Source: Mytilus edulis
Taxonomy: Eukaryota; Mollusca; Bivalvia; Mytilida; Mytilidae
DNA length: 64,000 bases
NCBI RefSeq assembly: GCF_963676685.1
Contig: NC_092346.1
Location: 95,593,917-95,657,916 of the forward strand
Reading direction: 5' to 3'
Under the pieces are notes generated by a model. That model saw only the letters and a list, made by a program, of their open reading frames with translations, was not told where the DNA came from and ran no database searches. Below are positions 32,001-43,989 of this stretch, piece after piece (positions within the stretch are counted from its first letter, which is position 1; each line of letters opens with the position of its first letter). The translations under genes were made by a program, and so were the position numbers.

Positions 32001-32555
32001 TTGGTCTTGTCATAGTGTCATCAGCATTAAAGTTCATTCCGAGATCATGGGGATTACAGTTCATTAATACATGAATATTTAAAACTTTAATTACTATGCG
32101 GTAATTAGAGATCTACATGCTCTGGTTTATTAGCCATTGAACTGCAAATTTATATTTCAGGTGTAGGTTCCAATTTATAAATTGTTTTTATATCTGGGAC
32201 AAAACAGATGATTAGTAAACTTTCATTTTAAGTTGTACAATTCACATTGTAATTAAGCATGACATTATTCATCCATATTTGTGATATGTATGTCCCAGGT
32301 AATAAATTTCAAGGTAATATGTATTGTGTAGACTGTAGTCAACAAACTACAATGAATAATCCTGTAATCCTGAATATTACAAACACTTTTTAAAGGGAAA
32401 GATATAGAAATAAAACAATGAAAACCCATATGTGGCTGGCATGACAGTTATCAATGTGACCAAAACATACTTGTCAAGAAAATAACATAATTTAAATGAT
32501 ACATGTATTACATTGTAAATCTAGAATTGGGAGTTATATTGTACATGTATCTTCC
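27765..32555. repeat. Cluster of the palindromic octamer TACATGTA
   Basis: By eye at least 15 occurrences fall in under 5 kb, for example near 27768, 27990, 28913, 29632, 29692, 29726, 29960, 30200, 30480 (twice), 30888, 31555 (twice), 31817, 32503 and 32545. Elsewhere in the window single copies are scattered (9293, 12490, 37130, 45428 and 62422). The copies are not in a tandem array and sit in differing contexts. Confidence 0.75.
29060..29352 (+). mobile_element. Tandem-core-type element with (GTCC)n, single core unit
   Basis: A 5' hairpin ATGCCCC/GGGGCAT (29061-29089, also CTACGATAGTAG) is followed by a GTCC/GTTC microsatellite (29105-29145) and one core unit beginning CTTCAGGTTAAAGTTTTTGG. 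The 3' end is GAGTGGGGCATTCGTGTACT with hairpin GTGT/ACAC at 29330-29344. I recall this element as widespread in bivalve DNA. A decayed copy lies in SELENOT intron 3. Confidence 0.7.
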
Positions 32556-32894
32556 TTTGTCCAGAATTGGGAGTTGAACCAACAATGAAGGTTATAGGAA
32601 GATCTATATATCTAATTTATAGTACACAAATATACAAATGTATTACCTTGTCAAGTTTAATACTATACTACAATGTTTAATGTTTAGTTCCTAATGCAAA
32701 ATGCATTTGATCAGATTTTATTTAAATGTTAAAACAAATATTATTTAGCTGTTATCATTGTCTTTTATCCAATATTTTTAGGTCTTATTTTATACTTTCA
32801 GATCTCCTAGATGTTTTAAAATGTTACAGACAATTCATTCTCAAGGTCAATGGTAATTAAAGAGGTCCAATTAATTCATGGGCACAGATCCAGC

Positions 32895-32985
32895 TATCAG
32901 CCAACATTTGCAGTTGTCTCCCCTGAGCACAGCAACCATTTGCAGTTATCTCCCCTGAGCACAGCAAACATTTCCAGTTATCTCG
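32895..32985. repeat. 33-bp short tandem (TTTGCAGTTATCTCCCCTGA), 2.5 units
   Basis: Two close copies of CAACATTTGCAGTT.TCTCCC then CTGAGCACAGCAA, with a partial third. No function suggested. Confidence 0.7.
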
Positions 32986-33716
32986 GCTTTCATCTTCATA
33001 TTCAACAATATAATCATCAGCTTTGTTCCATATATTAGTAGAGCAGCTCACAAGATCCCAAGTATTCTACAAGAGACAAACATTGACAAGCAGTGGTTAG
33101 ATAATCATCATTATAAAGTCAGGAATTGTATTTGATAGGAAATTATTGGAGTTTTATTTTTGTATTAGTATGTCAGGTACACATGAACATGCAGTTTATA
33201 AACAGTCAAAGATAAAGCTGTACAAATGTAAACCCTACCTTAAACCAATGTAAAGGTATCATTTCTTTGTTCAGTAGTGTTAAACCATAGTTGTGTAATG
33301 TGCTATTTTCAGGATAGTAAAATTAACAATTGTTTGCTTATTTGTGGACTGTGACAAAGTGCTTTATAGTCTGTTTCAAAACCATTGATGTATTATAAAG
33401 TTTACAGCATAGCCTCCATCTATTAAAATGCATTGTTATATAAGTGCCTTGATAGGAGTTAAGGTGTTTCAATATTTCTAAAGAAATGGTGGCTAAATAC
33501 ATACCTAATAACTTTATTTGTTAAATATTAGATATATAATATGCACAAAAATAGTCTAATTTGACATGAATGGTCAGTCAGGAGTAACACTTATACAAGT
33601 CGCTTGTATTAACTGGTTCTGGTAGATAAATTTTGAGGCAGAGTAACTGAGTTATCTCCCTTTATCAATAATTAATAAAAAAAAATGCTATACAAGAATG
33701 AAAGTCATATTTCTTC

Positions 33717-33765
33717 TTTTTTTTCTTTTTTTTTCTTTTTTTTCTTTTTTTTTTCTTTTTACAGC
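33717..33765. repeat. (TTTTTTTTC)n microsatellite
   Basis: Runs of seven to nine T separated by single C, about five units. Confidence 0.85.
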
Positions 33766-35480
33766 ATTGCTCCAACAGTTTTTAATTGTCAGTAGTCATA
33801 AAAGTTATATTATGTAATATCCCTGACCGATGATTGGTCTTGCAATGATTATTTAACTGTTCTATGCAAAATTATTTTGAAAACATGCTTTATTAGATTT
33901 AAGTTAACATTGGTAAAATTTTAACTCAATAGCATTAAAAAGTTTTTACAACCAAGCCCCATGGGTAATGTGCATGCTATAATAAAAAGGACTTTTTGAC
34001 CTTTCAAAGATGTAGAGTTTTAAAGATCATATATGTGATTTTTTTTTGTCTTAAACAACAAGTTTTCAGTATATTTTAATTTTTAATGGTTATGAACACT
34101 GATTTATCTAAAAATTAAACATTTTTGCAGAAATGCAGTAAATGTTTACCCCTTGATTAGTTTTCTTCATAATTTTATGGAAATTTCAATTAGACTTGAA
34201 TCTTGACATGATTTTTACAGACCAGAAAGCAATTTTACAAGCCTACTTTGTGACGACTTTAGAATAACACAACTTTTGTAGAGTCCATTTTGTATTTCTG
34301 ATGAACCAATTCAGTGAAGTATATATACCTCAGATTTCACTTAGATATGACGAATAGAACTATTTTCTTTCCAATTCAATTGCAATTTCCAAGATGTTTC
34401 TATTGTCAGAATACTGGTTTCAGGACTATGACATGCTAATTTGTAGGATCCAGCCATAAATGGTTAATGCTGTCAAAATAGCACTTTTACATGCAACATA
34501 GAATACAGTTAGTAAATTATTTTATCAAGAGTCATGCTTGTTATACTTGTTATTCACTGATCAACATGTTGTGGTTATACTGTGATTGCAGTGTATCCTA
34601 TTACTCTTCTTGGGCATTGACTATCATATTTTGTGTTAGTTTATACTTAATGTCTTTATAAATCATACTTTATTGTAAGATGCATCAGTATTTAAAGAAC
34701 ATTGTTTACATTTCTGTTGATCAGAATAACAGTCATATATATATTATATCTATAATTTATTACAAGTACACAGATAAAGAATTTTTCAATAATGTTTTAA
34801 TAATCCTCAGCTCAAAAGCACTATAGCTATTGTCAGGAAATTATTCTGTTGTTTAAATCTTATTTTCATTCCATATTGGAAAAAATTTCTAAAACAAAAT
34901 TGTAATGGCCGCAAAAAATAAAACTGATGTATCTATACTGGTCAGATGCTTTAATGTCAAAGCACACAATGGTGATCATGATATAACTTTTGTTTTAGTC
35001 AAACAATCATACTTAATATCTCAAAGGAAGAATTATATTGAACATGCATGATTTGTAAACAAATTATTTGAGATACAGATCTCATGTTTTAGGTTTAACT
35101 TACAAAGTTATGAAAACTCTGTTCTATTTTCTGGTCTGATTATCATTATTATGCTAACCAATGAATATTCAACTTCAAAATATTTTTAAAGTGTGTATCA
35201 TGACAAAACTAAGGATCTCAAAAATATCTTCACCACAGTGAGTGTGGTGTGAAGTAGGACCTTTATTTCTAAACAAGATGCTGAAAGGTTGTTAAATCTA
35301 GTGGTTTTCTTTCTTTTTATTTATTTTTAAAAGGGACCAAAACTCAAAACATTTTGATTTTTTATGTTTTAAGTTCAAAAATCTATTAAACATTGTCCAT
35401 ATTGGACATGAAGCTGTACACCGGTCATTGAGAAAATTAATCAGAAAAGAAAAAGAAAAGGAAAACTTCTTTTGTTTTCC

Positions 35481-35644
35481 ATACACCTTATCGCTATTTG
35501 TCAGCCATTACTGGATAGCACACAGGTTCCCGTAAAATCTTGATGTCATAATACAAAATATCTGACGCAACAATGAAAAAGTGATTGTTGTATGCGTCAA
35601 AAGTTCAAGCGGCCGGGTCAGCCGGGATAAGCGATAAGGTGTAT
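35481..35644. mobile_element. Small MITE with TA target site (CACCTTATCGCT ends)
   Basis: Perfect 15-bp inverted ends ATACACCTTATCGCT (35481-35495) and AGCGATAAGGTGTAT (35630-35644). If the outermost TA is the duplicated target, the element is about 158 bp and of the TA-targeting (Tc1/mariner-like) kind. The interior is more GC-rich than the surroundings and contains GCGGCCGGGTCAGCCGGG. Confidence 0.75.
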
Positions 35645-36737
35645 TATTTGCATGAAAACTATTATTCTTCTGTCTTTTATGCTCAGAAGTCAGAAATATA
35701 TTTTTTTATTTCCTGACAACTATTGATATGTATTTGGAAGAGACAATTTTATTTTGTGTTATGATCTATTACAAGTATTGAATCTTTGTAAGAAATTATA
35801 CTGTGCTGTTATCCCTCTTGTCTTTCATTTTGATTTTTGTAAATTGTAGGTATCATGTTTTAAATAACAGTGTTTATTAAATTGTAAATTCTGAAAGGAA
35901 GATGATATATAGAAATCATGCTTGTAATAAGTTTGTTTTGGTCTACAATGTTACTGATTAAGTACTGACTTTAACATTGTATATTGATAACCAACACCAT
36001 ATGTAGCAGTAGAGTTGTAATGTTTTTTGAATGGTCAGTCATGTGACTTCAAAGAAACTTTCATTGGATTGTAATCAAACTTGAATACATTATTACACAT
36101 AACGAGGGGGTTAACCTTTGGATGTTCAAGGTCACAGATACTAGAAATTTACCCATGTTTGTTTATGTAAGGGATTCCAGGTTGTCTCAATTCACTTAAA
36201 CTGTTCAGTACTTTCAGAATTATGTAAGTTTATTGATAAATGTATAAAACGATATAGTCACATTTAAAGTATTCCAGAAACAATCCTTGTTCAACGTTGC
36301 GGTGTTGCATGTCATTGTACATTACAATTTGAAATATTATATAAAAATTGTATCTTACAACAGTGATAACTCAATTTAGGAGGTCAAAAGTTTTGACCTA
36401 GAGATTTTTATAATAGTAAAATCTGTTTCAAGGATATTAGAATTTAATATTTAAATTCTAGGACATGTAGGTTTCAACAACTTTAACATTTCAACATTGT
36501 TCAGGGAAAATTTTGCTTTGAACCAATATAACCCTCAAGAAGTTATAACACAGTTTTAAGGAACCATAAGCACAACACTGTAACACATACCTACTGTGGA
36601 TTCATTTATTTTCTAGGATGAGGTTTATAGAAAATTTGGCTTTTGATGAATTTGTAGTTCACCTTTACCCATGAAACCAACAAAAATTATTATCTAACAA
36701 ATAATAATAAATCCACAGTTGATAAACTCATCAATTA
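35645..36737. other. Non-coding stretch, no gene recognised
   Basis: AT-rich, no repeat or coding signal resolved. Confidence 0.4.
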
Positions 36738-36858
36738 AAAAGGGAAGTGTTGTATGTAATTAATACCAAAACAATGTAAAAAGGGAAGTGTTGTATGTAA
36801 TTAATACCAAAACAATGAAAAAAGGGAAGTGTTGTATGTAATTAATACCAAAACAATG
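36738..36858. repeat. 41-bp tandem repeat, three near-identical units
   Basis: The unit AAAGGGAAGTGTTGTATGTA plus 21 bases starts near 36740, 36781 and 36822, with only one or two differences between copies. Confidence 0.9.
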
Positions 36859-36859
36859 T

Positions 36860-38655
36860 GTATTCAGGAGTTCATTCATTATAAAGTGATATATTTAATG
36901 CTTACATTTCATATTTAAATTAGAATTGTAGATTCTCCATTTTTAGATTGTGAATGATTAGAATGTGCTGATTGAAAGAAAATTAAGTGTAAACATTAAT
37001 GTAAGTTCATCAACATTATTACCTCCCTTGTAATGGTATTTATCATTAATACAAATGTATACAAGTATAACCTTTAGTATTATTTCATCATTCAAAGATC
37101 ATGCTACAACATTCAAATACAAATATTATATACATGTATCTAAAGTTTAAATGATTAAGTTGAATGAACTAATGTGTATTAGACATTTTGTTTGATTATT
37201 GTGAACTGATTTGTACAAACGACATTTCTCTTTTTTATACAGTGTCATCCTTTTTACTCCATTACTTAGATATTCTTTATAACATATATAATCATTGTAT
37301 TCCACTGCAGATACTGGAAATTCATTTTACTGCACAAACAATAAACTATCATGAACCAAACTGTATTGTAATATGTTGTTAATTTAAACTTACCATAATT
37401 CATAAAACTTGTACTTTAACAAATATGTTTCTGACAAGGGTATAAAACATTTACCCCTAATTTCTGAAGTGAATGATTTGAATTGACTTATCTCATTTAA
37501 GATCTCTTTATTTTCTACAATATTGCTTTTATTTTTTTTTACATGCATCTGTTTTGAGTCATTTGAACAACTGTTTTATTGTTTATGTATGGGTGAAAGA
37601 TGGTCAAGTCAAGCTTTATTATTTAATTTTTCATGACAATTTTACTTTAGTTGAAAATTTATCAACAAAAAGTTAATATTTATTGAAGTCTACCATAGAC
37701 ACTTCTCTTTATATTGTTCCTCTGAAACTGTACTATGCTATTCCACCATATTTATTTGACAATTTTGTGGGATTGATCAGACTTGGACTATTAGCTTATT
37801 GTACCATAATCTTGCTAAAGTGTGTAGCTGGTGTACCACAAGTCTACGCTGGTTTGTGACAGGGGAAATTACTCTGGTTTGTGACTGGTTTTCCATAAGT
37901 CTACTGTAGTATGTGTCTTGTCATTTGGCTACAATACGACAAGGTTTACTTACCATGATCTTACAAGGTTGGTGGCTACAATGTGTTTCTGGAAATCCAT
38001 AGACTACTATATTGATTGTGACAAGGGGCAGTTAGATACATAGCTGCTTAGGGAATTGTGTTCCAGAATTCAATCTTGTTTGTGACAGTGAACAATTGAC
38101 CACAGTCTAGCTAGCATACCTCAGTCTATTTATGTATGTGACACAAAATATTTGGTTACAAATTAGCAATCTTGTAGTTATGAAAAGTCATATTTTATAT
38201 TAAAATTATTTTATCATGAGAAATTTGATTCAAGTTAGGAGCTAACATTGTAATGACAAGTTTACTTTTACTGTTGTTGAAAAATTAATCAAATGTATGG
38301 TATTTCATTTTTCTGGCTGAAATCACCTTAAAAAAAATGAAAAAAAATTTATTATGATGGAAGTCTTTATTAATTTCTGGGTATCAAATTTGTTATACCA
38401 TGAACAAAGCACATACATATATATCTTATACCCATGCATAAATACTTTTCATAAAGCTTAAAAACATTCATGTATTTTACATTTGAAAAAATATGAATAT
38501 GTCCATCTGCATTAAATGCAAAGCTTGTTTTATATAGACCACCATTGATATTGTAATTACTGTTGGGATTTGTATAAATGGAAATCTCAGTATTACTTAT
38601 AAACATATTCTTTATCTTTTGTCTTTCTTTTTTATATACGATCTGAAAATTTCTT
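36860..38655. other. Non-coding stretch, no gene recognised
   Basis: Open frames such as 38370-38696 (minus, 108 codons) show no domain and run into the SINE, so I do not call them. A loose repetition of TTGTGACA.GG and CATAAGTCTAC words occurs at 37840-38100. Confidence 0.4.
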
Positions 38656-38656
38656 A

Positions 38657-38818
38657 GGGCCTCGATGGCCAAATGGTCTGAGTAGTTTTGCTTCAATCAC
38701 TAGCCAGTCAACACTCAGGTTGGGATTTCTAACCTTGCCCGGGTTGGTGCACTCTACTCCAATCTTAATGGACTAGCATTGTCAGTTTTAGCCAAAAGAA
38801 AAGAATAGGCTGCCAAAG
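38657..38818 (+). mobile_element. tRNA-derived SINE-like element
   Basis: The head GCCTCGATGGCCAAATGGTC resembles the A box of a tRNA-Ser/Leu type gene. CTCAGGTTGGGATTTCTAAC about 50 bp later resembles the B box. A tail of about 80 bp follows. A related head is at 43331. No target duplication could be assigned. Confidence 0.55.
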
Positions 38819-39262
38819 TATTGAAAAACAACTCCTTAATCCATTTAGAAATAATGGACACAACAGCAAACATAGTCGACATTAAAATTCGAATGGGCAA
38901 GGATGAAATTTGAAAAAGAGACAGGATGACAATTTATGTAAAAAAAAGTCAGGATACACTAATAAAAAAGGGCAGGACCGAAAAGAGTGAAAAATTAAAA
39001 GGCAGGACAGAGATTGCAACTCTCCCCGTAAACATCAAATGGTAGCTCTCAAAGATGAATGATTCTAATCTTTGATTGAAGTCATTTCACTTTCTCAGAT
39101 TAAACAAAATCAGTGGAAACTTCATCATAATTAAAATCTCATTTAATTTCATTTTATTTGAGTTCTCGACATTTAAAAAATCTTTTACAATTTATACCAT
39201 ATCTTAATAAAATACTGAATGATACAATGTTTACAAAACAAATCAAAACATTTTATCATTTT
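38819..39262. other. Non-coding stretch, no gene recognised
   Basis: Purine-rich around 38880-39010 (AAAAAGTCAGGA-type words), otherwise featureless. Confidence 0.4.
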
Positions 39263-39425
39263 AGCTCACCTGGCCCGAAAGGGCTAAGTGTGCTTTTTTC
39301 ATCACTTGGCGCTCGTCAACTTACAAAAATCTTCTCTAAATCTACTACGCTAACGTTTATCAAACTTTGCCAAAATCATCATTGGGGTAGTTTTTTTTTT
39401 AATCATTCTTTCTTTTTGCCTATAT
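39263..39425 (+). mobile_element. Tandem-core-type element fragment (AGCTCACCTGGCC family)
   Basis: Starts TTTTAGCTCACCTGGCCCGAA with a GCCC-GAAA-GGGC hairpin, then CATCACTTGGCGCTCGTC, ACAAAAATCTTCTCT and CAAAATCATCATTGGGGTAG. I recall this as a dispersed bivalve repeat in which the CGTCGTC microsatellite follows TTGGCG. Here the microsatellite is almost gone and the core is cut short. Confidence 0.65.
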
Positions 39426-39578
39426 GCACCGACGATTAAGCGAGTTACGGTCGATCTGAATTTCATTCCAATTGTGTTTTTCACTAGCATATTTTCGTCT
39501 TGAACATGCTGTCTCATTGGCACTCAGAAAAAGAAGGAAAACAGCAACACAACTGATTATTCATAATGGAGATGATGT

Positions 39579-39682
39579 CAATCTCATTAAAGTCCGATGT
39601 TCTGATACGCTAGCCTCCACTAAAATCCGATGTATCAGAAGTGGAGGGTAGCGTATCAGAACATCGGATTTTAAAGAGATTG
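39579..39682. repeat. Foldback repeat, 42-bp arms
   Basis: Arms at 39579-39620 and 39641-39682 pair at 39 of 42 positions (CCGATGTTCTGATACGCTA is shared) around a 20-nt loop that itself repeats AAAATCCGATGTATCAG. Likely a small foldback transposon copy. Confidence 0.85.
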
Positions 39683-39699
39683 AGATAATCAAGGAATTG

Positions 39700-40345
39700 T
39701 ATATTTAACAATTTTCAACATGTTTCGAAATAAAATAATTTACATAGTACCAATTATATTTAGCATTCGTAATTTAGACCAAACTGTAGGAAAATATTTC
39801 TTCTTTAAAGTGATATCCCATTTTCTCACTTTTTTCTTTCTACTTTTCAATATTATAAAGAAATCGTAGTGTACTCCCAGATTGATAGACATATTTTGAC
39901 AGAATAATGAAACTCAAAACAGAAATTTCGAAAAATCGTAGAAAACTCAGAAAAGTAACAAGAAACTTTAAAAAGAGCTTAACGACAGAATAAGGTTTCA
40001 GCTTCATAATGATATCAACTGTTTTGTTTTGTGCTTCGTATTTGTCGAGTTTTTAGAAAAACATCAAAACATCGTATTTTTTGTTTTGTAATCCGGATGA
40101 AACTCCCTCAAGTTTCAAGACAGAGGTCTAATCTAATGAGAATTTACTCAATACAATATTACAAACCTATGTTTAATGAGGCATTAAAATGATACCTAAG
40201 GCCTTTCCTTTTTCAAGGAATAAAGTTTATTCTTGATTTCGGCTTTATGTCTCATTTATATCGTCTCAAGCAAGACTGAATTTGACACAGACTGTGAAAT
40301 AGTTTGGGCAAAAATAACATCTCCAAACAATAAAACATTATACTT
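39700..40345. other. Non-coding stretch, no gene recognised
   Basis: AT-rich, no coding or repeat signal resolved before the LINE. Confidence 0.4.
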
Positions 40346-40377
40346 AAGGTGCGTACTATAAACCACCTTCAGATAAA

Positions 40378-41646
40378 GTGGAATCTTTAGAGAACATGGG
40401 TATCTCTCTTAATACTGCATGCAAGAAAGCAAATGCAAACATCTGGCTAAGTGGTGACTTCAATCTCGGCCACATAAACTGGGAGAAAAACTTGATAGTA
40501 CCAAATAAACCAGACTCAGCATTACACCAACAACTGCTTAATATTCTGGACGATAACAATTTAGTACAAGTAATAAACAAAAAAACCAGGAATGATAGAA
40601 CATTAGACTTAATGTGCATGACAAACCCATCTTTTGTCAACAGAATTAAGACCCTCCCACCTATAGGACGAAGTGACCACGACATTGTCTTCTGTGAGAT
40701 TAACTTTGCTTTACCATCACCAAAACAACACCCTCATAAAGTACTTATTTACAAAAAAGCAAACTGGGAGAACATAAAGAAAGATCTTGAAATAATTCAT
40801 GATTACTTAAAAGTGAACAAGAAAAATATGACTGTCGATGATCTGTGGAACACCTTCAAAACCAAAACGACAGATACCATCAACAAAAACATACCTACCA
40901 AAGAAATTGGGAAAAAATCAAAACTACCATGGGTAAACAGAGACCTAAAAAGACTCATCAGAAAGAAAAACAAACTTTACACAAAGAAAAAACATGACTC
41001 ATCCTACAACAAACATGACTCATCCTACAACAGCAAATACAAAGAGATCAAGACTAAACTCCAAAAAGAGATGAGAAAAGCATACTGGGCATATATTGAA
41101 AATATGATCTTCGACATTGACATAAAAGAACCAGACCAACAATGTTTCAACAAGCAACCCAAAAAATTATACTCATATATTAAAAGCCAAAGAAATGAGA
41201 ACACCGGCATTGCACCATTACGAAGTGAAGGTACCCTTCATACAAACCCCTCTGAAAAAGCAAACATCCTTAATAAGCAATTCCAATCAGCTTTCACATC
41301 TGAAAAAAATATAGAAATACCAACGAAAGAACCTAGTTCACACCCTATAATGGAAAAAATAAACATCAGTAGAGAAGGAGTATATAAACTAATAAAAAAT
41401 ATAAACACTAACAAAGCTACAGGACCAGATACTATCGCTGGCAAAATACTTAAAGAAAACATTGAAATAACTTCATACATTCTTACTATCATCTTCAACA
41501 AATCTCTTGAGACAGGCAAAGTACCTTCAGACTGGAACCATGCTAACGTTACACCAGTATTTAAAAAAGGAGACAAACATCATCCTGGAAATTACAGACC
41601 AATATCACTTACCTGCATCTCATGTAAATTATTAGAACATTTATAA
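40378..41646 (+). pseudogene. LINE D ORF2, part before the stop
   Basis: Encodes the C-terminal part of the endonuclease and the linker with a basic stretch (WVNRDLKRLIRKKNKLYTKK). It reaches the RT fingers up to CKLLEHL, where TAA interrupts. A 15-bp direct duplication (AACAAACATGACTCATCCTA-type words) occurs at about 40990-41030. Confidence 0.85.
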
Positions 41647-41655
41647 GCAAGTAAC

Positions 41656-42900
41656 ATGATGAAACACCTAGAAACAAACAAAATATTGTATGAACTACAA
41701 CATGGATTCAGATCTAAAAGATCATGTGAATCACAAGTAATTTCTCTTGTACACCAACTTGCTCAAAACAACGACAAAAATATTCAAACTGACCTAGTAA
41801 TCATGGACTTTGCGAAAGCGTTTGATAAAGTGCCACACAAACGCCTACTTTACAAACTAAAACACTATGGCATCTCTGATCAAGCAATTCATTGGATCGA
41901 TTCATTCCTCTCCAATAGAACCCAAACAGTACTCCTCGAAAACACAACTTCTAACATAATTCCAGTAACATCAGGTGTTCCTCAGGGGACTGTACTAGGA
42001 CCAATACTCTTTCTCATATATATTAACGACCTACCAGACTATCTAAAACAGAGCCAAATAAGACTCTTTGCAGACGACAGCATAATATATCGGCCTATAA
42101 CCTGCCAAAATGATTGCATAAAGCTTCAAGAAGACATAGAAGCAGCTATAAAATGGGAGAAAGACTGGCTCATGTCTTTCCACCCGGACAAATGTACCAT
42201 CCTTAGAGTATCAACAAAGAAAAAACAAATACATTTTTATTACAACATGCATGGTCATATCTTAGAACAAGTTCTATCTGCAAAATATTTAGGCATTACA
42301 CTTTCTTCAGACCTCAAATGGAACAAACATATTAAACAATCAGCAGCAAAAGCAAACCAATCATTAGCATTCATCAGACGTAATCTAAAAATAAATTCTA
42401 AATTAGTTAAGGAAAGAGCCTATCAAACAATAGTTAGACCAAAACTAGAATACTGCTGTACAGTTTGGGATCCACACACCTCAGAAAATATATGTAAATT
42501 AGAACAAGTACAAAGAAGAGCTGCAAGATATACTTGCAACAGATATCACAATACCAGCAGTGTATCTGAAATGATAGAACATCTAAACTGGCAATCCTTA
42601 CAAGAACGCAGACTAAAAACCAGACTCCAAATGTTGCACAAAGTCATCAACAATGAAATTGCAATACCATCGCAAGATATACTCATAAAAAGCCAGTCTA
42701 GAACAAGAACTACCCATCAACAGACATACAGACAACTTCAGTGTAATAAAGACACCTTTAAATTTTCTTTTTTCAGCCAATCGGCAATCAAAGATTGGAA
42801 CAAATTACCACCCGATATCGCAAACCAAACCTCTACAGACAACTTTAAGGATGCACTCACTCATGAGGTGCTCCTTAAAACATACTCTCATCTAAACTAA
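41656..42900 (+). pseudogene. LINE D ORF2, part after the stop
   Basis: In the same frame as the upstream part (offset 1278 nt, a multiple of three). Begins MMKHLETNKIL and contains RT motifs A to E and the thumb, then a C-terminal tail ending near THEVLLKTYSHLN. All catalytic aspartates are present (D in DFAKAFD, DD in FADDS). Confidence 0.88.
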
Positions 42901-43009
42901 ATGTGCTTATTGTTTTTATCTTATAGTTAAATATATATATATATATAAAAAATGTAAAAATTGAAACTTAAAAAATTGTAAATCTCATAATTAAATAAAA
43001 GAAAAAAAA

Positions 43010-43330
43010 ATGAAATTAACTTAAAACGACCTCATACAGGCATGCGCCGGAAAGTAATCCTCAAAAAGTTGATGGTATTCCGTAACTAAAGAAGAAGATG
43101 ACCCCGTGAATTTAAAGACCGATCTATATGACAGGAAATGGACCACCGTCATGATTTTTTATATTATTCATCATACTTCCGCCTAAGCCAGACATGGATT
43201 ATAGCTCTGCGGGTGCTCTGCGGGTATCCCGATTGATCTCGAGCCGCGTTTCCATTCCTTTTAAATATACAATTCCTTGAGATAAGGTAGGCCGATTGGA
43301 TCAACATTAGGTGTCTGCAAAATATAGAGG
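43010..43330. other. Non-coding stretch, no gene recognised
   Basis: Contains ATATACAATTCCTTGAGATA at about 43263, an inverted match to the ATCAAGGAATTGTATATTTAA just right of the foldback at 39579-39682. This suggests a shared decayed element. Confidence 0.4.
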
Positions 43331-43440
43331 GAATCAGAGGCCGAGTGGTCAAAGTAGTGGAACTTCCTATCACTAACCTCCTAACAAAGGTCATGGATTC
43401 TCTCCTTTACTCTGACTTTCTCCAACAATAAAAACTAATA
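43331..43440 (+). mobile_element. tRNA-Ser-like SINE fragment
   Basis: The head GAGGCCGAGTGGTCAAAGTAGT is very close to the 5' half and A box of a tRNA-Ser-type gene. GGTCATGGATTCTC about 60 bp later is a weak B box. Related to the element at 38657. Confidence 0.55.
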
Positions 43441-43975
43441 CATCGAAATTGCACAGTTGTTGTGAAACTAGTGTTAAAACTTGTTAAAAATAGCAAAAAT
43501 AATCAGGAAGACATCTACAAATCAGGCCGCATGACTGACAAAAATCGTTAGTTGAATTCTTATTGACGTTATTGCGCTTGAACGAAGATTTTTCCAGTTT
43601 TTTGCATTTTGTCTATCAACTTGCAATATTCAACAGATAGATAAATAGATCGAAACATTGAATAGAATTTTTTTATCAGCAAGACAAAATCTACATATGA
43701 CCATCAAATCTGAAATCTTCAGTCGACTATTATTGGAGTTATCGCTCTTATTATAATTCGCCTTTTATCGTGAAAGTTAACAACATACTAATCAAATAGA
43801 AACTATAAAAAAAGGAAATGATCAGCAGGATAAGATCTATACAAACGCAAACCCGTGAATGAAATTGTCAGCTCTTTATAGATGCTTGATTTCTTGATTG
43901 ACAACATATTTGTTGCGTTTGGAGGAAATGTTTTTCAACAGACTCGGAATTCAATGGGAAACAGTTATCTTATAA
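43441..43975. other. Non-coding stretch, no gene recognised
   Basis: No signal resolved. Confidence 0.4.
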
Positions 43976-43989
43976 AACGTAATGTCCTA

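Larger units (their letters stand above)
29355..35480. other. 6 kb without recognised gene
   Basis: AT-rich intergenic or intronic sequence. It holds the TACATGTA cluster, a (T8C)n tract at 33717-33765 and a 33-bp short tandem at 32895-32985. Two short segments look slightly protein-like but are unassigned: about 31094-31225 on the plus strand (hydrophobic, 40 codons) and 31879-32064 on the minus strand (61 codons). Neither has a family I recognise nor a convincing pair of splice sites. Confidence 0.4.
40349..43006 (+). mobile_element. LINE D (CR1/Jockey group): endonuclease end plus complete RT, one stop
   Basis: The frame opens at about 40351 with GAYYKPPSD, the middle of an apurinic-type endonuclease, so the 5' end and about half the nuclease are lost. 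The nuclease motifs SGDFN (about 40450) and GRSDHD (about 40670) follow. The RT motifs are NKATGPDTI, PVFKKGDK, NYRPISLT, DFAKAFDKVPH (A), SGVPQGTVLGPILFLIYIND (B), LFADDS (C) and YLGITLSSDLKW (E), then the C-terminal DWNKLPPDI segment. A single TAA at 41644-41646 interrupts an otherwise continuous frame from 40351 to the stop at 42898-42900. The 3' UTR has an AT microsatellite and ends in A-rich sequence near 43006. The copy is young by the near-intact frame but cannot move by itself. Confidence 0.93.

Noticed and set aside
38370-38696. Minus-strand frame of 108 codons
   Set aside because: No recognisable domain, very AT-rich codons, and its start lies within a SINE-like element.
43331-43400. 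Possible tRNA-Ser gene
   Set aside because: The 5' half is tRNA-like but the B box is weak and the 3' acceptor half is missing.
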